From NCBI RefSeq assembly GCF_000002995.4, contig NW_025062479.1, forward strand, positions 1,571,721 to 1,635,720: DNA of 64,000 nt, in the 5' to 3' direction. Source of the stretch: Brugia malayi (lineage: Eukaryota; Nematoda; Chromadorea; Rhabditida; Onchocercidae). The notes beneath the pieces were generated by a model. That model worked only from the letters and a program-made list of their open reading frames with translations. It was not told where the DNA came from and made no database searches. Shown here in pieces: positions 42,601 through 51,814 of the stretch. Position 1 is the first letter of the stretch; each line of letters opens with the position of its first letter. The position numbers and the translations under genes were made by a program.

Positions 42601-44140
42601 TATTTCATCATAAAACTTGTTGTTAATGTTTTGTTTGTTTATTTGTCTATTTCCTTATTTCATTTATTTATTTATTTGTTTATTTGTTTGTTTAATTTAT
42701 TTTGATTTTTCTTTCCTACCTTTTTTTTTCCTCTCATTTCCTATTTTCTTTATTTCCACAGCTTATTTTGAATATTTTTTCTGAATAATTCGATTATATG
42801 TGCAGCGGTAATTACCTCAATTTTTTTCTCTTTGTTTTTTTCTTTTTTTATTTTTAAATTTAAAACAATTAGGTTCTTATCTTTCGAGCAAATAGTATTT
42901 AACCATTATTCTTACTTATTTAAAGAATCGAAATTGAAAAAAAAAGAAAGAAAGGAACATTGTTAACAAGAAATAAATTTCATTTATTTTGCAAAACAAA
43001 TGAAATTTACTCAAATTGATATATTTGAGCAAATACGAATTTTTAGAAAAATTTATGTGAAATAGAGTTAAATGTTTTATAATTGTAATTTTTTTTGAAA
43101 TCATTACTTATAGCTTCATTTTAATTTGATTAGATAATTTTTAAAATAGCACATACATATATCATTATTCATTGTTTATCTATACTTCAAACAATTTAAT
43201 GTTTTAATTAAAAAATTAAATTTAAGTTTGGATGATTTGGGATTTGAAAAAAATAAAATGAAAAAAGTTGAAGTTGTATAATTATAAAACAAATAATTGA
43301 GCATTTTTCGAACTATGCTTACCTTTGTAGTAGCGCAGGTGATTAAGTCAACTTATTTGTTATTTTATTTCACATTTAATTTTCTGCTAACTTTAGTTTG
43401 TATTTAAACTTCTTAAAAATTTAATTAATAATTATTTATTTCATCTTGCTAACTCATTAATTCATTTTAACTTTCTCGCTTTTTACTACCATCAAGTAAG
43501 TTAGTTTAAATTTCAGTAATTTAAGGAAAAACGAAACTGATAATTTGAAAGAAAAAAAAAAAGATTATGATTTTTGCAAAATATAATCAACAATTGTTAT
43601 AATCATAATTATTTTTTTACTCACTTTTTTATTACGATAAATTGATATAACAGCGAATTTTATGATGATGTAATATAAAAAAGAAAATAATGTTTAATGT
43701 AATTGAAATTCAAAGTTGTTAGACAAAAGATTATTTTACATTTTGAATATAATTTACTATTTTATCACACCTTTTAATATTTCCTTTGTCATTCCATATC
43801 TTGAAATCTTTTTAATTATATTAAAATTAAATCAAAAAATTTAAATGGTATATCAGAAATGTTTAGGGAATCAACACTTCAAAAACAAATTCCAAATTTA
43901 CATTTATCATGATCATTAGGTATGGTTTGCTAAAAAAAAAAAAAACTTGGAAAAACTAATATAAAAATTTTTTCTTAGAAAAATTTAGTTAGCATTTTTT
44001 TTTTCAAACTTTCAACAATTTTTCTCTTTAGAAATTGTTTCTTTGTATTTTATAAGCTAATTGTTTACCTCGTTTATTAATTATTTTATTTTATTTTTTT
44101 TAAATTTTTTTCTCTTTTTGTTTATTTTTTGAATGCAAGA
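27249..44140. other. Long noncoding AT-rich region
   Basis: The start holds the zinc-finger 3' untranslated region; a canonical AATAAA lies at 27790-27795 and others follow. Beyond that I see no exon with coding-like composition, no tRNA and no recognisable mobile element over about 16 kb. Content is A/T homopolymers, purine/pyrimidine microsatellites (GA at 32938-32958, CT at 33072-33090 and 40483-40498), one CA/CATA tract (37960-38035) and a degenerate tandem repeat with unit near GAATAGTTGAATAGAC (about 42398-42470). Upstream regulatory DNA of the channel gene probably lies in its right end. Confidence 0.6.
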
Positions 44141-44235
44141 AATGATGACAATAGTGGGCTAATTGCATGAAGACAATCATCGCAGTATATTATTGAAATT
44201 ACTAATACATGTCGTGCATATCAATGCTATAAAGG
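44141..44235 (+). other. Possible 5' untranslated exon of the channel gene
   Basis: A short, less AT-rich segment is bounded by an acceptor-like TTTTTTGAATGCAAG and a donor-like AAAG/GTTTGT. All its forward frames contain early stops, so it would be untranslated. It is suggested by composition and splice-like ends only. Confidence 0.25.
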
Positions 44236-44750
44236 TTTGTTTATTTGATAATTTTCCAATCTTAATCATTGATATGATAAAAAATATTATCAAAGAATCG
44301 AAAATTACCAAACAAAAGAATTAATCAATTGTGTGGGTAAAAGGAAATTTATAAATTATTATTATTATTATATTATTATGAAATATAAGAATTTAATTAT
44401 CTTAATGTTTTTAAATTATGCACTTAATTCTAGTAACGAATACTATAAATTTAGAATTTTACTTTAAATTATTTTTCCCTCAAAAATAACACTCCAAATT
44501 CTTATTTCTTTTTCTTCGAGGCATAAAATCAAAGTTAAAAAATAAAATAGTTAAATTCACTTTATTTTTAACTTCTATTGTGATATTATTAACATATAAA
44601 CTATTCATATTATTTACAAACAATGCTTAAAAATTTTTAGTCTTAACTAAATTCCTTAATTTCTATTCCTATTTCTATTAATAAGAAATATGAATCTTTT
44701 AACTCATTCATATTTTATTGATCATTTGTTTGTTTCTTTCTTTCTTAAAG

Positions 44751-47700
44751 ATGAGTCATCATGGATGGGTAATGGTATCATTTCTTACGGAACTTTTAAG
44801 TTCATATGGTACCAATGGACAATCATCATCAATATGCGCTGATGATACAAAAATTATTGATAGCATTTTAAAGGTTAATTTTTTAACAACAACAAAAAAA
44901 AAAAGAGAGAAATTTCACTGTTACATATAAATAATTCATTTAATTAACAATTTAATTAATTAAAGGCTAATATAACAAATTTTTATTTGTTAATTATATC
45001 TGTAAGAGTATTATAAATTATATTATTATTATTAAAGTTTTGGAAAAAATTTTTATTTTATCCTATTTTTACATTCTTTCCTTTTTTTTTTTCCTCTTTT
45101 TTTAACTTTTATCTTTTATTATGCTAATAAAAATTTAGGAAACATATAATAAGCATTATCTACCAGCACATCCGGTTTATGTTCGTGTTGACATGTGGGT
45201 GCAAGAGGTTACAGCTGTTTCGGAATTAACTCAGGATTTCGAAATTGGTACTATTTTAGTTTCTCTTTTTTTTTTTTTTCTTTTTAATTCATATAAGTAT
45301 GAGATAAATAAAATTAAAAAAAACGTTAGTTTTTATTATTATTTTTTTTTAAAAAAAAACAATCATTAATTATTTTTATCAGCGTGAAGAAAAAAAATCA
45401 CAGAGAAAAAGTAATATTTAATTACCTTTATAGACTTATATATAAACGAATTTTGGGAAGATCCAGCACTTATATTTGATTTTATGGATCCATGTAAATC
45501 AAATATTTCATTTGATGAAAAGGTATTGCAAAAACTTTGGATTCCAAATACATGCTTTATTAATTCAAAAAATGCTGCAATACATGAGTCACCATTCAGG
45601 TTAGTTAATATTTCAATTATAATTATTTAATTTGTTAAATGTTTTCTTTTAGTTCCATTTTTTTTTTTCTTAGAAAATATTACTTTTTCTTTTTCAATTT
45701 TGCAATGGTAAATGAATTTTGGAAGAGTGCAATTTTTAACATTTTAAGATTAAATTTTGAAATAACAGTGATTGTTTGATTTATTGTTTAAATAAAATTT
45801 AGAATATTGCAAATTGTTTGTTAATTTAGTGAGCTGTTACGTTTTTTTGAACTTTTTTCCTCAAAATTATTTAATTTGTAATATAAAATTATTTATTTAG
45901 AAATGTTTTTCTAATGGTTTTTGCCAATGGTACATTGTGGACCAATTATCGAATGAAATTAACTGGCCCATGTGATATGAATTTAAAACGATTCCCATTC
46001 GATCAACAAAAATGCTTTCTTACTTTTGAATCGTAATGCTTAAAAATTATTTCAATTTTTTCTTTTTTTCTCGTTTTTGTTTTACAATAAATAAGACTTT
46101 GTCAAAATACTTCAACAAAAAGTTGTATTTATCAATTTCTAAAGTTTTTAAATAATACTCCAAAAAAAAAAAAGGGAAAATTTATTCATATTTGAAAAAT
46201 TCATATCATCCATTTATGAAATAAAATATTATTTTAAAACATAACGATGATATCATGATAATATATTTTTATAAACATATATATAGTTTTTTTTTGAAAA
46301 AAATATTTTAGATTTAACTATAATACTGGTGAAGTACGTATGTCCTGGAATCAGCCTTATCCGGTAATGCTGCTCAAAAAAATTGAACTTCCCGATTTCA
46401 AATTAACAAATTTTAGTGTTATTGCAGTGGAACAGGTATCATTCATTTATGATATAAAAATTTTTTTTTTAAAACATAAATCTTATATCATGATAATTAG
46501 ATTGATTTTTTTTGTACAAATTCTGTTAAAACTATCATAAAAATTTCTGTTAAAAAAAAAGAAAATCAAAGTCAAATTTGTAAACTTTTTAAGAATTGCA
46601 TAAAATTTGCAAACAAAAAAAAAAGAAAAAAATATTACAGATGTATCCGGCAGGTTGGTGGGATGAATTAACTGTTGCATTTGTTTTCAAACGACGATAT
46701 GGTTGGTACATCCTTCAAGGATACATCCCAACTTATGTCACCATTTTCATTTCATGGATTTCATTTTATCTTGGATCGAGGTTCATGTATATCTTTTAGT
46801 TATATTTCGTGGTATTTATTTCATATCAATACAGTTGACATTAATATTTCATTTTTTTAATACAAAATTAGTAGTAAGAATATCTTCTTTTTTTTTTTGT
46901 TCATCATTATATTATTTATTCTTTTGATGTATTCCGAAAAATGCAACAGATTTAATTTTCCAAATAAATGAAAAGAAAAAAAAAATTATTTTTTTTTTAG
47001 AGCAATTCCAGCACGCACAATGTTAGGAGTGAATTCTTTATTAGCTATGACATTTCAATTTGGTAATATCATCCGAAATTTGCCTCGAGTTTCATATGTT
47101 AAAGCAATTGATGTTTGGATGCTAAGGTTTTCCTTTTTTTGTAAAAGAATTTTAAATTGTAAAAGAGAGCAAAATTTTATATGTGAGATAATAAATTTAG
47201 ATTTCATTTTCAAATTTTAATTAATTTTCAGTGGTATGATGTTTATTTTTCTATCACTGCTAGAATTAGCAGTGATTGGTTTTATGTCACGAAATGAAGC
47301 AGCGCCAAAACAATTGAAAAAACGAAGTGTTATTTCTAATGATTTAGCATGGAATGAAATGCCTAGTCCTAGGATAGGTTTACGTCAAGTTAGTCAATTA
47401 TTAATTAAATATATTTTACTAGCTTACTAATTAATTCTTGAAAAAAAAAAAGAACAAAAAACAAGAAAAAACGATTTCTTTTTTTGTACAAAAATTTATA
47501 TTTTATTTGATGTAATCAATATTTAACTTATTTTTATAAAAAAAAAAAATTTTTTTTCTTTACAGTATTGGGTTGATCAACGATCTACAGCTTCATTCAT
47601 GGATGATAATGAAGTGATTTATCACATTTACATTTTATTTATTTCATTTAAATATGTAATTAAAAAGATATTTGAAATTTTACATGAAATTAATTTAATT

Positions 47701-49264
47701 ATAATAATTTTATTATTTATTTATAGCTAACAAGGCGAGCATTACCGATCAATTCACATTTATCAGCTAATCCATCCAATGTTGAAATATCACCTGTGCA
47801 AAAGAAATCATCAAATAAGTAATATTTTACTTAACAAATTAGATTTTTATTTAGTCAAAAAAAAAATTCCTAAAATGATTCATAAAGAGAAAAATAAATG
47901 AACAAATGTAGAAAATTACTTTTTCTTTTCATTTCTGAAAAATTGAAAAATGAGAAAAGTCTTTTTTTTTTTGGATAATACAACATTTGAAAGTTTTAAT
48001 TATTAGTTTATTTTGCATTTTCTTTCTTCCCTTTCTTTCTTCCTTTCTTTTTCTTTTTTTTTTTTGCTTCACTAACAAGTAAAAAAAAATTTATGTTTCT
48101 AAAAGAAAAATAAAGAAGCATTAATATTATGAAAATTCTTTCTTTTTTTTTGATTTTTTCTATTGTTATTCTAGTGGTCACCTTTATCTATCGCTTAAAG
48201 AATGACCATTAGAATGACCATAAGAATAAAAGAACAAAATGGACTATAAAATTTGTAAATATGATGTCAAAGTTTGGTATGCAAGGAATGAATAGTGATT
48301 TTGAATAAGATCAAATGATCATTTTCAACAAATCATGATATCAATTTAAAAGGTTATAAAGTGATTATTTTCAGAAAATCAATTTAAAAAAATTACAAAA
48401 TGATTTTTAGAAAATCGTGGCATCAATTTAAGAGTTTACAAAATGATCATTTTCAGGAAATCCTGGTATCGATTTAGGAGATTGCGAAGAATGTTTCATT
48501 CATTAGAACCTGAAGTTGTTGATAAATACAGGTAACTTTTTTTTTTACCTATCTTTTTCTGTCGTCATTTTTTAATTATAATATATGGTAAGAAAAAAGA
48601 ACCATCGATAACTTCTAAATATTTATTGCCAATTGTCATTTCTTTTTTTTTTTTTTTTTTTCACTTTAAATTTATTTCTAATACAAATTCTCTTTTTCTT
48701 TTCTTTTTTCAGCGCAATACTTTTTCCTACTGCATATTTCGTATTTAACATCGGGTAAATTCATTTATTTTACTAACATCAAAAAAATTGTTTGAATTAT
48801 TTATGTTGTATTGATCTGTTATGAATGAATTGATCAAAATTATAGATCAAGTATTGATCTTTTCAAACATTATAATGATGATAATATTATCGATTTATTA
48901 ATTGCTTATATTTCATTAACTATAACTACAGTAAAATATTTTAAACAATTCATTAATGATCAATCAGAAGACAGAAATTACTTAACTTTAATTAATTTAG
49001 AAGATTTCGTAATTTATTTAATTCATAAAAGGAACAAAGTAAGTAACTAGAAATAAAATTTATAAAATGTTTGAAATGAAATAAATTTATTGAATAACTA
49101 ATTTAATAAATTTTGAATAGATTTTTCTTTTTTTAAAATTTCAAACAGCGTCTCTTAATGAAATATTTAAATAGTAATAATTAGTTTAATTTTCTCTCAT
49201 TTATAGTTACTGGAGTTACTATCTTACAAATCTTTCATCAGCCGAAGAACAAACAGTGAGTTAA
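44751..49264 (+). CDS. Cys-loop ligand-gated chloride channel subunit, ACC/LGC-46-like (13 exons, 463 aa)
   Basis: Pentameric neurotransmitter-gated channel of the plasma membrane. Exons: 44751-44873, 45139-45247, 45434-45599, 45901-46032, 46312-46435, 46641-46780, 47001-47126, 47232-47388, 47566-47613, 47727-47818, 48457-48531, 48713-48754, 49207-49264; every junction keeps frame. The Cys-loop is C157-x13-C171 with FPFDQQ inside. Loop C carries YPAGWWDE. M1 is about 239-261. The PAR motif (268-270) just before M2 (about 269-290) is the established signature of anion selectivity. M3 is about 309-330 and M4 about 432-452. The M1-M3 block, with [20 protein letters not shown] residues and NLPRVSY after M2, matches the nematode acetylcholine-gated chloride channel group (ACC, LGC-46); the exact orthologue is not resolved. 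The second loop-C cysteine pair of glycine and glutamate receptors is absent. The N-terminus after the 44750 acceptor gives only a weak signal peptide, so an upstream first exon may be missing. An alternative end uses the GTGAGT donor at 49256 and an exon 49357-49401. Confidence 0.88.
48316..48490 (+). repeat. Four-copy degenerate tandem repeat spanning the exon 11 splice acceptor
   Basis: Units of about 40-46 bases start at 48316, 48362, 48401 and 48444, each beginning TGAT(C/T)ATTTTCA or a decayed form. The last copy supplies the real acceptor and the first codons of exon 11 ([11 protein letters not shown]). Copy 3, read from its own acceptor at 48410, still encodes [10 protein letters not shown] in the corresponding frame. 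The exon start therefore seems to have been duplicated into its own intron and then decayed. Confidence 0.75.
48846..49038 (+). CDS. Candidate alternative cassette exon inside the channel's M4 intron
   Basis: A 193-nt open stretch preceded by TTATAG and followed by a strong AAA/GTAAGT donor. Its phase (2 in, 0 out) fits exon 12, and exon 13 stays open in the resulting frame until a stop at 49270-49272. Inclusion would replace the second half of M4 with about 64 residues containing [10 protein letters not shown] and [13 protein letters not shown], plus a new tail. The standard product skips it and gives a normal M4. I cannot tell whether it is used. Confidence 0.35.
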
Positions 49265-49401
49265 ATGAATAATTTTATTATCATTTGTGTTCATGATATC
49301 ATTGCCTTATAATAATTTGAAATTTATTAAATAATTTTTTTCTTTATTTTTGTAGTTGAAATCAAATAAAATAATTTTAAACAATTGTATGTCACAGTAA
49401 T

Positions 49402-50093
49402 ACATTATCAACAATTGAATTATTCCACATAACTCAATCATTAAAAAAGCATACAGTAATGGTTAGTGTATGATTTGGCATAGTATAATGATAAATAAAT
49501 TATATTTCAATTAAGCATAAATAAAACAAAATTCATAAAAACTAAAAATTATTATGTAAATAAGCAATAAGCTAACAATGGGTTAACAGGAATGATAACA
49601 ATAACTACATACACTGCTTTTTCCTCTTATTATTATTATAAATTATTATTTCATAATTCTATTAGGGTTTTTGTTTTTCGTTTTTCAAAAATCAGTTATA
49701 ATCATTAAATAAAATAGCAACCAAAGATTAATACCAATAGTATAACTAATAGCCAAACAATATTAGCTATGCATTTTGGTAAACATTTTCAAATTAAAAA
49801 GTGCTAATATTTCATCTTAAATGAAAAGCTAACAATGCAAAGTAACGGTAAAAATTTAAAGAAAGAATTTTCAAATGAAATTTTGAATAAATAAGTTGAA
49901 TAAATGCAATGGTGTAAACAAGTACAGATATAATAATTATGGTTGATGAAGTAGAAATTTTAATCAATAATACCTAATACATCATTAATTAATATATATT
50001 TTATTTGATTTCAAATGCATTTCAGCATTACCCATCCTTTTATTTATGCAATTAAAAATTAATTTTATGTTTTGTATTCCAATTTTCCTTATG
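49402..50093. other. Intergenic spacer left of the retroelement
   Basis: AT-rich sequence with the probable 3' end of the channel transcript. No gene is seen. Confidence 0.6.
49494..49499 (+). terminator. Candidate polyadenylation signal of the channel gene
   Basis: AATAAA about 230 bases after the predicted stop (49264) and about 95 bases after the alternative stop (49401); a second lies about 25 bases further on. This is positional evidence only. Confidence 0.4.
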
Positions 50094-50098
50094 TCACT
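50094..50098. repeat. Left target-site duplication (TCACT)
   Basis: The five bases directly before the element's TGTCGAGAAC terminus are repeated exactly after its other end (51810-51814). Five bases is within the range usual for BEL/Pao integrases. Confidence 0.8.
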
Positions 50099-50428
50099 TG
50101 TCGAGAACAAGCTCGAAATTCCACTAGAAATAATCTTTGTACCGAACAATCGAATTTAGCAAAAGGTCAAATTTAAATCAATGTATTTATATTTAAGCAA
50201 ATCATGTTAATCATTTATTGTAAGTTTTATTGTAATTCAAATTCCTTAATGACTCATAGATGGTAATGTGTTAACAAATTCCCATGCTAATCTGTCATAT
50301 TATCTAATGCACATCTGTTCCAATCCTTATTTGTTATCTAATTCCGTTTACAAAAACTATCTTTCCCATAGCCTTCTTGCTAGCTTCCATTTTATCAATC
50401 GCTTTATCTCTCCACCCTCAAATCATCC

Positions 50429-50437
50429 TATATAAGG
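50429..50437 (+). promoter_or_regulatory. TATA box of the left LTR
   Basis: TATATAAGG lies about 100 bases upstream of the SL1-like sequence, in a relatively GC-rich context for this window. It is conserved in the opposite LTR at 51481-51489. Confidence 0.6.
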
Positions 50438-50530
50438 GCAATTACCACTCAACCGGGGGCAGTCTTCCCAGTCTCCCCGTTGCTTAGCTCATCCTCCTCA
50501 CTAAATTGTCCTACTACTGATTGCTTGTTT

Positions 50531-50552
50531 GGTTTAATTACCCAAGATTGAG
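50531..50552 (+). promoter_or_regulatory. SL1-like 22-mer in the left LTR
   Basis: GGTTTAATTACCCAAG, then A, then TTGAG. Nematode SL1 has T at position 17; the other 21 positions match. It is not followed directly by the GT splice donor of an SL RNA gene (next bases are CACTCG), but GTAAAC, the hexamer that follows SL1 in SL RNA genes, occurs 20 bases downstream at 50573-50578. Confidence 0.85.
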
Positions 50553-50622
50553 CACTCGACTCAATTGTGCAAGTAAACCAACCCAATCCAAACCATTCAC
50601 AACAAATTTATGGTGCCACGAG

Positions 50623-51294
50623 GACATTTCTTACGATACTGTAATTCTCCGGAGTTATGTCATAACCTCTGATAGCTTGGAGGGCATCTCCTTTGAGACA
50701 TGTGATGAGATAGTTTAGTTTATGGATATCGGGAATTGCTTGTTGATGTATAGCTGTATCAAAGCTATTCCAAAATTCCCTCCAGCGTCTTGGATTCCCA
50801 CTGAATGTGGGCAGTGGTAGTTGTGGGAGATTTACTGTAGGGTATTTACCCGCTTGTGTGGGTTCCTTGGGTTGAGTTGTTTCCTCCCTTACCATAGGCT
50901 GATTTAGCCGTTGTAATATGAACTCCGAATCATTTTGATACATTTTTAAAATGACTACAGTTTGTTTTGCTTGTAAAATTAAGTTGGTAATACCTGATTC
51001 ATCGTCGTTTATCTGAAGGTATCCATCTTCTTCTTCTTTTCTTTTTGTTGAGACCGAAATCTGCTGGATGAATTGTTTCCACTCTGTATTGACCGATTCC
51101 AACGCCCCTATGTATATTTGGATATGCATGATTTTTTCTTGGGTGATCCTTCTCCGTTCCTGATGAAGACGGATTGTTTCGTCGGTTGTTGTCATTTGGT
51201 CGACCGAATCCAAGTTCAGACGCTTGATTTCGTTGAGGACTTCACACAATCTTCGTTTTGTTTGGTCTGCGGTTCTGATGATGATGGATGACAT
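50623..51294 (-). pseudogene. Truncated BEL/Pao gag (DUF1759-like)
   Basis: One open frame on the minus strand, about 224 codons of element-derived sequence. The likely start is the ATG at 51294 (MSSIIIRTADQ); an in-frame ATG at 51315 overlaps the primer-binding site and is less likely. An N-terminal charged, helical region is followed by the diagnostic block LPQLPLPTFSGNPRRWREFW, then SFDTAIH, KLNYLITCLKGDALQAI and ITPENY, as in gag proteins of BEL/Pao elements. It ends abruptly in the next helix, where the sequence joins the inverted primer-binding site, and the apparent tail VLVAP-stop (50608) is read from that junction. No zinc knuckle or pol remains. Confidence 0.82.
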
Positions 51295-51314
51295 GTTCCC
51301 GGCTCGTGGCACCA
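51295..51314 (-). promoter_or_regulatory. Candidate primer-binding site
   Basis: Six bases after the LTR's terminal CA, the minus strand reads TGGTGCCACGAG, as expected for a site complementary to a tRNA 3' end in CCA. The first 12 bases are repeated beside the flipped LTR (50611-50622). The complementary tRNA would begin GCCACGA if pairing spans the acceptor stem; I cannot name it. Confidence 0.5.
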
Positions 51315-51320
51315 TAAATT

Positions 51321-51809
51321 TGTTGTGATTGTATTGGATTGGGTTGGTTTACTTGCACACGAAAGCTCAATCTTGGGTAATTAAACCAAACAAGCAATCA
51401 GTAGTAGGACAATTTAGTGAGGAGGATGAGCTAAGCAACGGGGAGACTGGGAAGACTGCCTGCGGTGGAGTGGTAATTGCCCTTATATAGGATGATTTGA
51501 GGGTGGAGAGATAAAGCGATTGATAAAATGGAAGGCTATGGGAAAGATAGTTTTTGTAAACGGAATTAGATAACAAACAAAGGATTGGAACAGATGTGCA
51601 TTAGATAATATGACAGATTAGCATGGGAATTTGTTAACACATTACCATCTATGAGTCATTAAGGAATTTGAATTACAATAAAACTTACAATAAATGATTA
51701 ACATGATTTGCTTAAATATAAATACATTGATTTAAATTTGACCTTTTGCTAAATTCGATTGTTCGGTACAAAGATTATTTCTAGTGGAATTTCGAGCTTG
51801 TTCTCGACA
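51321..51809 (-). repeat. Right LTR copy (489 bp), the 5' LTR relative to gag
   Basis: Read on the minus strand it runs from TGTCGAG to CACAACA. It carries TATATAAGG (51481-51489), the SL1-like 22-mer (51366-51387) and GTAAAC (51347-51352). It is nearly identical to the left copy apart from four small indels and a few substitutions. Confidence 0.82.
51366..51387 (-). promoter_or_regulatory. SL1-like 22-mer in the right LTR
   Basis: Identical to the left-LTR copy, including the A at position 17, and likewise on the LTR sense strand. It lies about 95 bases downstream of the TATA box and 13 bases upstream of GTAAAC. Confidence 0.85.
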
Positions 51810-51814
51810 TCACT
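51810..51814. repeat. Right target-site duplication (TCACT)
   Basis: Exact repeat of 50094-50098, directly after the element's CTCGACA terminus. Confidence 0.8.

Larger units (their letters stand above)
50099..50604 (+). repeat. Left LTR copy (506 bp), sense on the plus strand
   Basis: It starts TG and ends CA (CACAACA), followed by AATTTA and then TGGTGCCACGAG. Relative to the right copy it has an 11-base insertion near 50376, about 7 extra bases near 50553-50570, one missing base and a handful of substitutions. It contains TATATAAGG at 50429-50437 and the SL1-like sequence at 50531-50552. Its promoter would transcribe inward, antisense to gag. Confidence 0.8.
50099..51809 (-). mobile_element. 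BEL/Pao-type LTR retroelement derivative with inverted LTRs (1,711 bp)
   Basis: The two ends are long inverted repeats, TGTCGAGAACAAGC at the left reading inward and its exact complement at the right. The right copy, read on the minus strand, is followed by a primer-binding-like site and then gag, so it is the normal 5' LTR. The left copy is the same LTR flipped. Between them is a gag truncated within its DUF1759-like region, with no protease, reverse transcriptase, RNase H or integrase. Perfect TCACT duplications flank the unit. It must have been mobilised in trans or formed during reverse transcription of a complete relative. It lies in the spacer between two convergent genes. Assignment to BEL/Pao rests on the gag family; the rest is structural. 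Confidence 0.82.

Noticed and set aside
50531..50578. A functional SL RNA gene
   Set aside because: The 22-mer is not followed directly by a GT donor, and I see no Sm-binding site or SL RNA stem-loops downstream. It is an SL1-like sequence inside an LTR.
50521..50718. Plus-strand open frame across the left LTR and gag junction
   Set aside because: It reads through the SL1-like sequence and then antisense to gag and shows no protein-family character.
51367..51576. Minus-strand open frame inside the right LTR
   Set aside because: It lies in the LTR's promoter and leader part, and the homologous frame in the left LTR differs by indels, so it is not a maintained gene.
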